NCBI GenBank assembly: GCA_963976055.1
Contig: CAXBJB010000002.1
Span: 248,001 to 312,000, forward strand
DNA length: 64,000 bases
Reading direction: 5' to 3'
DNA from: UBA1479 sp963976055
GTDB taxonomy: Bacteria > Pseudomonadota > Alphaproteobacteria > Rhodospirillales > Casp-alpha2
Part shown: positions 55,337 to 62,915 of the stretch, in pieces
How positions within the stretch are numbered: the stretch's first letter is position 1
Layout: every line of letters begins with the position of its first letter
Notes under the pieces: model-generated
Database searches by the model: none
Told to the model about the DNA's origin: nothing
Seen by the model: the letters and a program-made list of their open reading frames with translations, nothing else
Made by a program: the position numbers and the translations under genes

Positions 55337-56517
55337 ATGCGGGTTCGTCGAGCCTCAAGTTCGCGGTCTATCCGGTCGAGGCTGGCGCGCCATCTCCGAT
55401 CTTGCGCGGCAAGATTGCGGGGATCGGAAACGCTCCGGTCTTCTCGGCGCGCGATGGCGAAGGCCGTGCGGTGCCGCAAAACGACCTCATGCGGCTCAAT
55501 CCTGGTGCAGGAATTGACGACCTTATTCCGGCACTCCTTGACTGGCTGAAAAGCCACCAGGGCGGTGTCGGCATCGTGGCTGCCGGACATCGCGTGGTCC
55601 ATGGCGGTCGCAACCATACCGGTCCGGCGCGGGTCTCCACCACACTCCTCGCTGAACTCGAAGCGCTTGTGCCGCTGGCCCCACTGCACCAACCCCACAA
55701 TCTGGCGGCGATCCGTTCCGTCGCCGCCTCGGCGCCCGGCCTGCCGCAGGTCGCCTGCTTCGATACGAGCTTCCACCGAACCCAGGATCGGCTCGCCCAG
55801 CTTTTTGCCCTGCCGCGCGCGCTGACCGAGGCCGGAATTATCCGCTACGGCTTTCACGGCCTCTCCTACGAATACATCGCAGGGACATTGCCCGGCCATC
55901 TCGGCGATAGGGCCGAAGGGCGCGTGATCGTGGCCCATCTCGGTAATGGGGCGAGCATGTGCGCCATGAAAGCCCGCCTCAGCGTCGCCACCAGCATGGG
56001 CTTCACCGCCCTCGACGGGTTGATGATGGGCCGCCGTTGCGGCGCGATCGATCCCGGTGTTCTCCTTCACCTGATTGACGAGCGGGGCATGAAAATGCGG
56101 GAGCTTGAGCACCTTCTCTACCAAGAGTCTGGCCTTCTCGGCGTGTCGGGCATCAGCAACAACATGCAGGTCCTGCAGATGAGCACCGCGCCCGAGGCAC
56201 GGGAGGCGATTGAGCTGTTCTGCTACCGCGCCGCTTGCGAGCTGGCCGCGCTCGTAGCAACGATCGGGGGTTTGGACGCCATCGTCTTCACGGCTGGGAT
56301 CGGCGAGAATTCGGAATTGGTCCGAAGCCTGATCTGCGCCCGGCTTGGCTGGCTGGGGATTGCCCTCGACACCGCCGCGAACAACAGGCACGCGACGCGC
56401 ATCAGCACAACGGCCTCAGACGTCGATGTCCTAGTCGTCCCGACCGATGAGGAGACAATTATCGCATCTGCGACGCAGGGGCTGATTATGGAATTTTCTG
56501 CAAGTTTGCGCGCCTGA
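55312..56517 (+). CDS. ackA: Acetate/propionate/butyrate-type kinase (AckA family)
   Basis: 401 aa. ASKHA fold motifs: ILVLNAGSSSLKFAVY, GHRVVHGG, CFDTSFH, YGFHGLSYEY, VIVAHLGNGASMCA, DGLMMGRRCGAIDPG, FTAGIGENS and DEETIIA. It makes ATP and a carboxylate from acyl-phosphate (or the reverse). Together with the phosphotransacylase domain upstream it forms a substrate-level phosphorylation pair; chain length is not set by eye. The stop at 56517 lies 2 nt before the tRNA-Ser 3' end, i.e. at the very edge of the island. Confidence 0.93.
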   Translation: MPDAILVLNAGSSSLKFAVYPVEAGAPSPILRGKIAGIGNAPVFSARDGEGRAVPQNDLMRLNPGAGIDDLIPALLDWLKSHQGGVGIVAAGHRVVHGGRNHTGPARVSTTLLAELEALVPLAPLHQPHNLAAIRSVAASAPGLPQVACFDTSFHRTQDRLAQLFALPRALTEAGIIRYGFHGLSYEYIAGTLPGHLGDRAEGRVIVAHLGNGASMCAMKARLSVATSMGFTALDGLMMGRRCGAIDPGVLLHLIDERGMKMRELEHLLYQESGLLGVSGISNNMQVLQMSTAPEAREAIELFCYRAACELAALVATIGGLDAIVFTAGIGENSELVRSLICARLGWLGIALDTAANNRHATRISTTASDVDVLVVPTDEETIIASATQGLIMEFSASLRA

Positions 56518-56519
56518 TA

Positions 56520-56609
56520 TGGCGGATGGGGTGGGATTCGAACCCACGAAGGACTTTCATCCTTGCTGGTTTTCAAGACCAGTGCCTTCAACCGCTCGGC
56601 CACCCATCC
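56520..56609 (-). tRNA. tRNA-Ser(UGA)
   Basis: Minus strand, 90 nt with encoded CCA (56520-56522). The acceptor GGATGGG pairs with CCCATCC, anticodon loop CTTGAAA gives anticodon TGA, a long variable arm (AAGGA-TGAAAG-TCCTT) is typical of tRNA-Ser, and the T-loop is TTCGAAT. It serves as the insertion site of the genomic island. Its 3' part was probably supplied by the island, while the old 3' part sits at 43001-43058. Confidence 0.95.
56522..56578 (-). repeat. Right attachment repeat inside tRNA-Ser
   Basis: The direct repeat partner of 43002-43058, 13,520 bp away. Identical over 27 bp (56522-56548) and 14 bp (56565-56578); the 16 bp between, the variable arm, matches at only 7 positions. 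The 14-bp block spans the anticodon loop, a known crossover point of tRNA-directed tyrosine integrases. Confidence 0.8.
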
Positions 56610-56699
56610 GGTCCGGACTCAGGGAGCCCGAATATAGGGAGGATGTCTCTCGTGTTCGCGGGCGGCTGTCAAGAATAAGCGAATGTCGGCCGTATCGGC

Positions 56700-56816
56700 C
56701 TAGAAAAGCCGGAGAAGGCTTAACTGAATGACCTGGATGACGCCGATGGCGGCGAGGGTGCCCCCGGTTACGATGCCCAGCGTGCTGCCGATGAGTCTGG
56801 TGGAGCGGTTCGTCAT
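56700..56816 (-). CDS. 38-aa membrane peptide
   Basis: Short frame with an excellent Shine-Dalgarno: AGGAGG, 7 nt, ATG. The product begins MTNRSTRLIGSTLGIVTGGT and ends LAAIGVIQVIQLSLLRLF. One hydrophobic helix with a basic, Ser/Thr-rich N-terminus suggests an inner-membrane peptide. No family is recognised, and no toxin or antitoxin partner is evident. It lies just beyond the tRNA on the same strand. Confidence 0.55.
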   Translation of the reverse strand: MTNRSTRLIGSTLGIVTGGTLAAIGVIQVIQLSLLRLF

Positions 56817-57146
56817 TGTGAAGCCTCCTGTCCCGGCAGGACCGTCCGTCTGACGTTCTGCTGCATGCAGTCTTGCTAATGCATTTCGGCGCGGCAGTGA
56901 CCGGAGTCACAAACCCCCAAAAAAAGACCAAAAAGATACCGTCAGGTTATTGTCAGGATTTGATTTCACGGCAATTTTCACCCGCCGCGCCGCGTAAAAA
57001 CGGCGGAAACCAGCCCTAATCCATAAAATGAAAAAATTGTCAAGAGGGGGGTTGTTATGTGTGCCAGGTCTTGGTATTATACGATCGTAATCCGTGTGTG
57101 ATGATTTAATCACGCGACGTGTAGGTTCAGAAGGGACCGCCTGACA
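56817..57146. other. Intergenic region with a promoter, no other gene
   Basis: 330 bp without a believable coding frame. It is locally AT-rich near 56,915-57,045, with several A-runs, and contains the promoter described at 57052-57080 and an inverted repeat at 57098-57113. Upstream it carries the ribosome-binding site of the 38-aa peptide on the minus strand. Confidence 0.6.
57052..57080 (+). promoter_or_regulatory. Sigma70-type promoter of the 104-aa gene
   Basis: TTGTTA (57052-57057), 17-nt spacer, TATTAT (57075-57080): four and five matches to the two consensus hexamers at ideal spacing. The predicted start near 57087 gives a leader of about 60 nt. An inverted repeat GTGAT-N6-ATCAC (57098-57113) lies in that leader and could be an operator or RNA hairpin. 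Confidence 0.55.
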
Positions 57147-57461
57147 ATGATCGGTTCGGCACAGAAAGCGCCGGGAGTAAGCGCAGCCCTCACTGTCCTT
57201 AATTTGGCGGTGGTGCGGCAAGTTGTGTTTGAGCGCGCTGCTGAGCAAATTTCCGAACGACGTGAAGATGCGACTGCAGCCGTTGTCCAGACGGCCGAGG
57301 AAAACCGCAGCCGCGGTGCTGCCGTTGAGGCCATCCTCGAAGACAAGAATTCCCACCACTCCACCGCCGACGACAAGACGTCCAGCGGCGGTGCCGACAG
57401 CGAGTTCAAATCTCCTGATTTCTCCGCCAATAGCGGCAAGACGGTCGATATCCGGGTCTGA
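57147..57461 (+). CDS. Hypothetical protein, 104 aa, monocistronic
   Basis: An N-terminal helix (SAALTVLNLAVVRQVVFERA, then AEQISERREDATAAVVQTAE) and a polar Ser/Asp-rich tail ending GKTVDIRV. The LNLAVVRQ...G-x-VDIRV frame recalls small YjfB-like motility-associated proteins, only loosely. A promoter 67 nt upstream and a textbook terminator after the stop support it as a real single-gene unit, and argue against the overlapping frame on the other strand. Confidence 0.65.
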   Translation: MIGSAQKAPGVSAALTVLNLAVVRQVVFERAAEQISERREDATAAVVQTAEENRSRGAAVEAILEDKNSHHSTADDKTSSGGADSEFKSPDFSANSGKTVDIRV

Positions 57462-57505
57462 AGCCAGGTCTGAGGTTCGAACGCCTTCCGTATTGTGACG
57501 TTGCT

Positions 57506-57526
57506 TGGCCCTCGTGGGCCATTTTT
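57506..57526 (+). terminator. Intrinsic terminator
   Basis: TGGCCC-TCGT-GGGCCA followed at once by five T. A perfect 6-bp GC-rich stem with a tetraloop, 44 nt past the stop of the 104-aa gene. Confidence 0.8.
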
Positions 57527-57639
57527 AATGCCGGGCCACATTCCTCGGGGCGCCGCCTTATGAATGGAAACCGGGCGCCGCCGTCCACCGTGCGCGGATT
57601 TGCGTGCGCTTGATCCGGCCTTGGGGTACAAGCCCGGCC

Positions 57640-58431
57640 ATGTATTTCATCTTGTCCAAAGTCATGTGGTTTCTGTTGAAGCCGTCGATGGTCATGTTCC
57701 TTGGCATGACGGTCGGTTTTATACTCGTCCTGACCCGGTTCCGCCGGGCCGGCCTGATGCTGTTCGGCGTCAGCATCCTGACCCTTTGGGCGGTCACCGT
57801 GATCCCGGTCGGAGAGATGATGATCCGTGATCTGGAGGAGCGCTTCCCCAAACAGACGGAGCTGCCGGAAAAGATCGGTGGGATCATCGTGCTCGGGGGC
57901 TCTATCAATCCCGTGCTCTCCCGCGAGCGGGGCCAGATCGCCGTCGACAGCAGCATGGAACGGCTGTTGTTCTTTGCCATGTTGGGCGATACCCGGCCGG
58001 GCGTGCCGTTGGTGTTTACCGGCGGGGCGGGCAGCCTGTTTGCCCAGGATGCCAAGGAAGGGCATTACTTCAAGGATCTGGCGGGGCTGCTCAACCTTGA
58101 TATGTCGCGGGTGATTGTCGAGGCCGAGTCGCGCAACACCATGGAAAACGTGGTGTTCAGCAAGAAATTGGTGACGGTCGAGGCGGACCGGCCCTGGGTG
58201 ATGATTACCTCCGCCCGCCATATGCCGCGCGCCGTCGGCCTGTTCCGCAAGCAAGGCTGGCCGGTCATTCCCTATCCCGTCGATTACATCACGCTGCCGG
58301 CCAGGGGCTGGACGCTGAGCCTGGAAAACCTGGGGGGGCAATCCATGCTGGACGCCGCCGTGCATGAATTCCTGGGCATGGCCGTCGCCTATGTTCTGGA
58401 CCGCAGCGACAACCTGTACCCCGCCCCCTGA
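57640..58431 (+). CDS. YdcF family protein (ElyC/SanA/DUF218)
   Basis: 263 aa. Two N-terminal membrane helices (FLLKPSMVMFLGMTVGFILV and AGLMLFGVSILTLWAVTVIP), then the DUF218 domain: GGIIVLGGSINP, PLVFTGGAGSLFAQDAKEG, VEAESRNTMENVVFSKKL (the family's E-x-S-R-N-T-x-E-N) and ITSARHMPRAVGLFRKQGW. Family members act in envelope biogenesis. The start 57640 begins at the first helix; an upstream frame to 57604 adds little. Confidence 0.88.
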   Translation: MYFILSKVMWFLLKPSMVMFLGMTVGFILVLTRFRRAGLMLFGVSILTLWAVTVIPVGEMMIRDLEERFPKQTELPEKIGGIIVLGGSINPVLSRERGQIAVDSSMERLLFFAMLGDTRPGVPLVFTGGAGSLFAQDAKEGHYFKDLAGLLNLDMSRVIVEAESRNTMENVVFSKKLVTVEADRPWVMITSARHMPRAVGLFRKQGWPVIPYPVDYITLPARGWTLSLENLGGQSMLDAAVHEFLGMAVAYVLDRSDNLYPAP

Positions 58432-58556
58432 GCGAAACCGTCCCCGGGGCGCTCCGGGGCGTGTGCCGGGTCTTGCGGCGGTGAAATCCCTATGGCACAA
58501 GGCCTCAGTGGCTCTGGCGAGGCAACCGCCGTCGGCCGGGCAAGGTATCGAGGATC

Positions 58557-59795
58557 ATGCAGAGACGTTCACTATGGCTCGCGGCGCCGGTGTTGTGCAC
58601 CCTTTGGCTCGGGGCACTGGGCATCCGGCCGGCTTCCGCCTCGGTTGACCCTGTAACCCCGCCGAGCCCCGCCGAATTCCAGGCTTGGCTCGATTCCTTC
58701 AAGGTAACCGCCGCCGCGCGGGGTATTTCCGCCGCGACGCTGGACCGGGCCCTGGCGGGGGCGTCCTACATCACCCGGGTCATCGAGCTGGACCGCCGCC
58801 AGCCCGAATTCACGATGACCTTCTGGCAGTATTACGAAAAGACGATTTCCGACAAACGAATCGCCCGTGGCCGCGAACTGCTGAAGACCCATGCCGCGCT
58901 GCTGAACAAGGTCGAGGCGAAATACGGCGTGCCGCCCCGGTTCCTGGTCGCCTTCTGGGGCCTGGAAAGCAATTTCGGCGACTACACGGGCACCTTTCCG
59001 CTGATCGGCTCCCTGGCGACCCTGGCGTTCGATCCCCGGCGTTCCAAGTTCTTTTCCGAACAGCTTCTGGCGGCGCTGGAGATCATCGACCGCGGCGATA
59101 TCCCGGCAGACGTGAAGGCGTCCTGGGCCGGGGCCATGGGCAACACCCAGTTCATTCCTTCGACCTACCGCGCCTATGCGATCGACTTCGACGGCGACGG
59201 GCGCCGTGATTTGTGGCGATCCCTGCCGGACGTGTTCGCCTCGTCGGCGCATTTTCTGTCCAAGTCCGGTTGGCGCAAGGACGAAACCTGGGGGCGCGAG
59301 GTGCGTCTGCCAAAAGGATTTGATTTTGCTTTAAGCGGCCTTGATAAGAAGTTGAAATTAAAGGAATGGCAGGCGAAAGGCGTGCGCCGTGCCGATGGCC
59401 GTGACCTGCCGGCGGCGGACATCGACGCGGCTCTGATCCTGCCCGCGGGGGCGGATGGCCCGGCCTTCCTGGTCTACGGCAATTACGAAACCATTCTCGT
59501 GTGGAACCGCTCGATCCTCTATGCCCTGGCGGTCGGGCATCTCGCCGACCGTCTGGTCGAAAAGGGCCCCCTCGTTGCCAAAAAACCAAGTAATGACAAG
59601 GCCTTGTCTAGGTCCGACATGCGTGAAATTCAGCGCTTGTTGGCGGAAAAGGGGTTCGACGCCGGGGGCCAGGACGGCATCGCCGGGGCCAAGACGCGGC
59701 GCGCCATCAAGGATTATCAAGGGCGGGAAGGGCTGGCGCCGGACGGTTATCCGGATTCCCGCCTGCTCGATCATTTGCGCGGCAACGGCGGATAG
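58557..59795 (+). CDS. Lytic murein transglycosylase, MltB type
   Basis: 412 aa. Signal peptide (RSLWLAAPVLCTLWLGALGI ... ASA). The MltB-type catalytic domain has the active Glu in AFWGLESNFGDYTG and the substrate run WAGAMGNTQFIPSTYRAYAI. A C-terminal peptidoglycan-binding domain (DMREIQRLLAEKGFDAGGQD ... AIKDYQGREGLAPDG) completes it. It cleaves murein with formation of 1,6-anhydro ends, in the periplasm. It lies with rlpA and a D,D-carboxypeptidase gene, a local cell-wall group. Confidence 0.92.
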   Translation: MQRRSLWLAAPVLCTLWLGALGIRPASASVDPVTPPSPAEFQAWLDSFKVTAAARGISAATLDRALAGASYITRVIELDRRQPEFTMTFWQYYEKTISDKRIARGRELLKTHAALLNKVEAKYGVPPRFLVAFWGLESNFGDYTGTFPLIGSLATLAFDPRRSKFFSEQLLAALEIIDRGDIPADVKASWAGAMGNTQFIPSTYRAYAIDFDGDGRRDLWRSLPDVFASSAHFLSKSGWRKDETWGREVRLPKGFDFALSGLDKKLKLKEWQAKGVRRADGRDLPAADIDAALILPAGADGPAFLVYGNYETILVWNRSILYALAVGHLADRLVEKGPLVAKKPSNDKALSRSDMREIQRLLAEKGFDAGGQDGIAGAKTRRAIKDYQGREGLAPDGYPDSRLLDHLRGNGG

Positions 59796-59892
59796 CGCCC
59801 ACGGTTGCCGGGCGGACCAGACTCGACTACACTAGATAAAGGCTGGTTTCTTTATATTTTCTACTACATTTTCGTATTCAGGGGGCGGCGCC

Positions 59893-60879
59893 ATGGCTGG
59901 GCGTATTAAGGTTAACTGGCTGATCTTGTTGGGATTGGTCATGCTGGTCAGCGGTTGCGCCGAAACTCAGTTCCTGATTTCCGGCACCAAGCGCCTTCAG
60001 GGGGCGGCGGGAACCACGGGGAACTACAAGATCGGCAACCCCTACCAGATTTCCGGCACTTGGTATTATCCGGCCGAGGAATGGGACTACGACGAGACCG
60101 GGATCGCCTCCTGGTACGGCAGCGATTTTCATGGCAAGGACACGGCCAACGGCGAGACCTACGATATGAACGACCTGACGGCGGCGCACCGCACGCTGCC
60201 GCTGCCGTCCTTCGTGCGGGTCGTCAACCTGGAAAACGGGCGTTCCATCGTGCTTCGGGTCAACGACCGGGGGCCCTTCGCCAAGGGCCGCATCATCGAC
60301 GTCTCCCGCCGCGGCGCGCAATTGCTGGGGTTCAAGGACCAGGGCACGGCGCGGGTCCGGGTGCAGATTTTGGCCGAACGATCACAGGCCTTGAAGGCGC
60401 AGATTCTCGGTCAGGATTCCATCGCCGAACACGGCAGCCCCATTCAGGTCGACAAGTTGCCGAAGGCCTCGGTCAGCGCCGAATCGCTGCCGCCGCCGCC
60501 AGGCGCCCAGGCCGCACCACAGCCGTCCAGCCCGCCGCCTGCGCCGGTCCCGGCCAGTCAGGTCGCCGCTGCGGATGAAATCCGTCCCGGCACACTGCCG
60601 GAACCGGAAGTCACCACCGTCGCCGTGGGGCCGACCAACATCTTCGTTCAGGCCGGGGCCTTCACCAATTACCAGAACGCCATGCGGACCCAGATCATGG
60701 TCAGCCGGGTGTCGTCGGCGACGATTTCCCATGTCCTGATCGACAACAAGGATTTCTACCGCGTGCGGGTCGGTCCTCTGGCCACGGTCGAGGACGCCGA
60801 CCGGGCCCTTGAGCAACTCCAGGCCATCGGTTATCCAGGGGCGCGGATCATCGTCGACGGCAAGGGGGCGGGGTCCTGA
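59893..60879 (+). CDS. rlpA: RlpA septal lipoprotein (double-psi barrel and SPOR)
   Basis: 328 aa. Lipobox LVSGCAETQ after a hydrophobic signal. The RlpA double-psi beta-barrel (about 70-160) includes GIASWYGSDFHGKDTANGE and VLRVNDRGPFAKGRIIDVSR, with the catalytic-type Asp and His. A Pro/Ala-rich linker and a C-terminal SPOR domain (about 245-325: NIFVQAGAFTNYQNAMRTQI) bind denuded glycan at the septum. It is an outer-membrane lytic transglycosylase in several species. It is encoded directly upstream of the carboxypeptidase gene. Confidence 0.93.
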   Translation: MAGRIKVNWLILLGLVMLVSGCAETQFLISGTKRLQGAAGTTGNYKIGNPYQISGTWYYPAEEWDYDETGIASWYGSDFHGKDTANGETYDMNDLTAAHRTLPLPSFVRVVNLENGRSIVLRVNDRGPFAKGRIIDVSRRGAQLLGFKDQGTARVRVQILAERSQALKAQILGQDSIAEHGSPIQVDKLPKASVSAESLPPPPGAQAAPQPSSPPPAPVPASQVAAADEIRPGTLPEPEVTTVAVGPTNIFVQAGAFTNYQNAMRTQIMVSRVSSATISHVLIDNKDFYRVRVGPLATVEDADRALEQLQAIGYPGARIIVDGKGAGS

Positions 60880-60995
60880 CCCCATTTCCGCCCCATTTCC
60901 ATGGCGTGGTCGGCCCTACGATTACCCCAGGCGCCCGGTCCCGGGCGTTGCAAGGAACCAGAAGGACGCGCCTTAAGCAGCGGGCGCGAAGCGTG

Positions 60996-62183
60996 ATGAC
61001 GACATTGAATTCCGTATCCCATTCCGTCCCGCATCTGCGCCGTCTCGCGGCGGGCGCCGTGCTGATCGCCGCCGCGTTGGCCGGCGTCCCGCCGGCGGCG
61101 GCCATGGACACCGCGGCCCGCGAGGCCATCCTGATCGACAGCCAGACCGGCGCCGTGCTGTTTGAAAAGGACGCGGACGCGCTGATGCCGCCGGCATCCA
61201 TGAGCAAGCTGATGACGATCTACATGGTGTTCGAGCGCCTGAAGGAGGGCAGCCTGTCCCTTGACGAGGAATTCGTGGTCAGCGAGAACGCCTGGCGCAA
61301 GGGCAACTGGGCCTCGGGCGGGTCGACCATGTTTCTCGAACCGGGGCAGCGGGTTCGTGTCGAGGATCTGCTGCAGGGCATCATCGTGCAGTCGGGCAAC
61401 GACGCCTGCGTCGTCGTCGCCGAGGCTCTGGCCGGCAGCGAGGATGCCTTCGCCGAAATGATGACCGAAAAGGCCCGCGAAATCGGGCTCAAGAACAGCA
61501 CCTTCCGCAACGCGTCGGGCTGGCCCCATCCGGAACACCGCATGACGGCGCGCGATCTGGCGACCCTGGCCAAGCGGACGATCAATGATTTTCCCGCGTT
61601 CTACCATTATTACTCGGAGCGCAAGTTCACCTACAACAACCACACCCAGCACAACCGTAATGAACTGCTGGGCAAGGGTATCGGTGTCGATGGCCTGAAA
61701 ACGGGGCATACGGAAAACGCCGGATACGGGTTGACCGCCTCGGCGGAGCGCCTCGACCGGCGGCTGATCCTGGTCGTCAACGGCCTGACCAGCAAGCGCG
61801 CCCGGCGCGAGGAGCCGCAACGCCTTCTCGAATGGGGATTCCGCGAGTTCAAGAACTACGCCCTGTTCAAGGCCGGCGAGGAAGTCGCCAAGGTCGATAT
61901 CTGGCTCGGCAATAAGGCGCAGGTGCCGCTGATCGTCACTGACGAGATGCTGCTGACCCTGCCGCGCAAGGAACGGGCGGGCATGAAGGTGACCATCGAC
62001 TACCAGACACCGGTGCCGGCACCCGTGCAGGCGGGCGACAAGCTCGGCACCCTGACCCTGACCTTTCCCGAGCGCGAGGCCATCCGGATGCCGCTGGTGG
62101 CCGGTGACGCCGCCGAACGCCTGGGCCTTTTCGGTAGGGTGATGAGTGCTCTCCGGTCTATCATTCTGGGTGTTTCCGGTTAG
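60996..62183 (+). CDS. dacA: D-alanyl-D-alanine carboxypeptidase (PBP5/6 type)
   Basis: 395 aa. Signal peptide ending AAAMDTAAR. Active-site SxxK in PPASMSKLMTIYMVF, SxN in VQSGNDACVVVAEAL, KTG in GLKTGHTENAGYGL, and the C-terminal PBP5 beta-domain with a last amphipathic anchor helix (GLFGRVMSALRSIILG). It trims the terminal D-Ala of murein pentapeptides at the periplasmic face. The start ATG 60996 is chosen because it opens the signal peptide. Confidence 0.93.
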   Translation: MTTLNSVSHSVPHLRRLAAGAVLIAAALAGVPPAAAMDTAAREAILIDSQTGAVLFEKDADALMPPASMSKLMTIYMVFERLKEGSLSLDEEFVVSENAWRKGNWASGGSTMFLEPGQRVRVEDLLQGIIVQSGNDACVVVAEALAGSEDAFAEMMTEKAREIGLKNSTFRNASGWPHPEHRMTARDLATLAKRTINDFPAFYHYYSERKFTYNNHTQHNRNELLGKGIGVDGLKTGHTENAGYGLTASAERLDRRLILVVNGLTSKRARREEPQRLLEWGFREFKNYALFKAGEEVAKVDIWLGNKAQVPLIVTDEMLLTLPRKERAGMKVTIDYQTPVPAPVQAGDKLGTLTLTFPEREAIRMPLVAGDAAERLGLFGRVMSALRSIILGVSG

Positions 62184-62264
62184 CGCCGCCCGATCAGGGA
62201 CGCGGCGGCTGACGGCGGACATGCACGGAACGCGCGACAACCAGGATTTTCGGGGTGCCGGCCG

Positions 62265-62915
62265 GTGACGACGGGCAAGTTCATTACATTCGAAGGCGGC
62301 GAGGGGGGCGGCAAATCGACCCAGCTCGGCCTATTGGCCAAGGTGCTTGAGGACGCGGGTATCGAGGTTCTGACCACGCGGGAGCCGGGCGGCACACCGG
62401 GGGCCGAGGACATCCGCGATCTTCTGGTCCGCGGCACGGTCGATCGCTGGCCGCCCGTGGCCGAGGTGTTGTTGCATTTCGCGGCCCGTGTCGATCATGT
62501 CGAGAAATCGATCCTGCCGGCGCTGGAAAGCGGCGCCTGGGTGCTGTGCGACCGCTTCACCGATTCCACGCTGGCCTATCAGGGCGGCGGGCACGGCCTG
62601 GGGCTGCAACGCATCCAGGCTCTCAAGGAAGACATCCTGGGCGACTTCCAGCCGGATTTGACCCTGATCCTGGACATCCCGGTGGAGGAAGGGCTGGCCC
62701 GCGCCTTCGGCCGCGCCGGGGCCGAGGACCGGTATGAACGCATGGATCTGGGCTTCCACACCCGCATCCGCGACACCTTCCTGGCCATCGCCGAGACCGA
62801 ACCCGGGCGTTGCGCCGTGATCGACGCCACCGGGTCCGTCGATGACGTGCAGCGGGAAATCTGCGCCGCCGTGTCGCACCGCCTGGGCGCCGACCTGAAG
62901 GAAGCAGGCCGGTGA
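62265..62915 (+). CDS. tmk: Thymidylate kinase
   Basis: 216 aa. P-loop FEGGEGGGKSTQLGLL, TTREPGGTPGAEDIR, the DR motif in VLCDRFTDSTLAYQGGG, and the LID arginine segment FGRAGAEDRYERMD. It phosphorylates dTMP to dTDP. The start is GTG. It overlaps holB by 4 nt, the common tmk-holB pairing. Confidence 0.95.
   Translation: MTTGKFITFEGGEGGGKSTQLGLLAKVLEDAGIEVLTTREPGGTPGAEDIRDLLVRGTVDRWPPVAEVLLHFAARVDHVEKSILPALESGAWVLCDRFTDSTLAYQGGGHGLGLQRIQALKEDILGDFQPDLTLILDIPVEEGLARAFGRAGAEDRYERMDLGFHTRIRDTFLAIAETEPGRCAVIDATGSVDDVQREICAAVSHRLGADLKEAGR

Larger units (their letters stand above)
43001..56609. mobile_element. Genomic island inserted at tRNA-Ser(UGA)
   Basis: About 13.5 kb bounded by a displaced tRNA-Ser 3' fragment (43001-43058) and the intact tRNA-Ser gene (56520-56609), in the same orientation. 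Both share a 27-bp block over the T-arm and acceptor and a 14-bp block over the anticodon loop. This is the usual mark of site-specific integration at a tRNA gene. Cargo: an N-ATPase operon, a Crp/Fnr regulator, a small protein and a PHA/fatty acyl/acyl-phosphate operon. No integrase, excisionase or transposase is seen, so the island is probably fixed. The exact crossover point cannot be set from sequence alone. Confidence 0.8.

Noticed and set aside
57110..57631. A 173-codon minus-strand frame opposite the 104-aa gene
   Set aside because: The plus strand has promoter, start and terminator in the right places; the minus frame has none and crosses the terminator.
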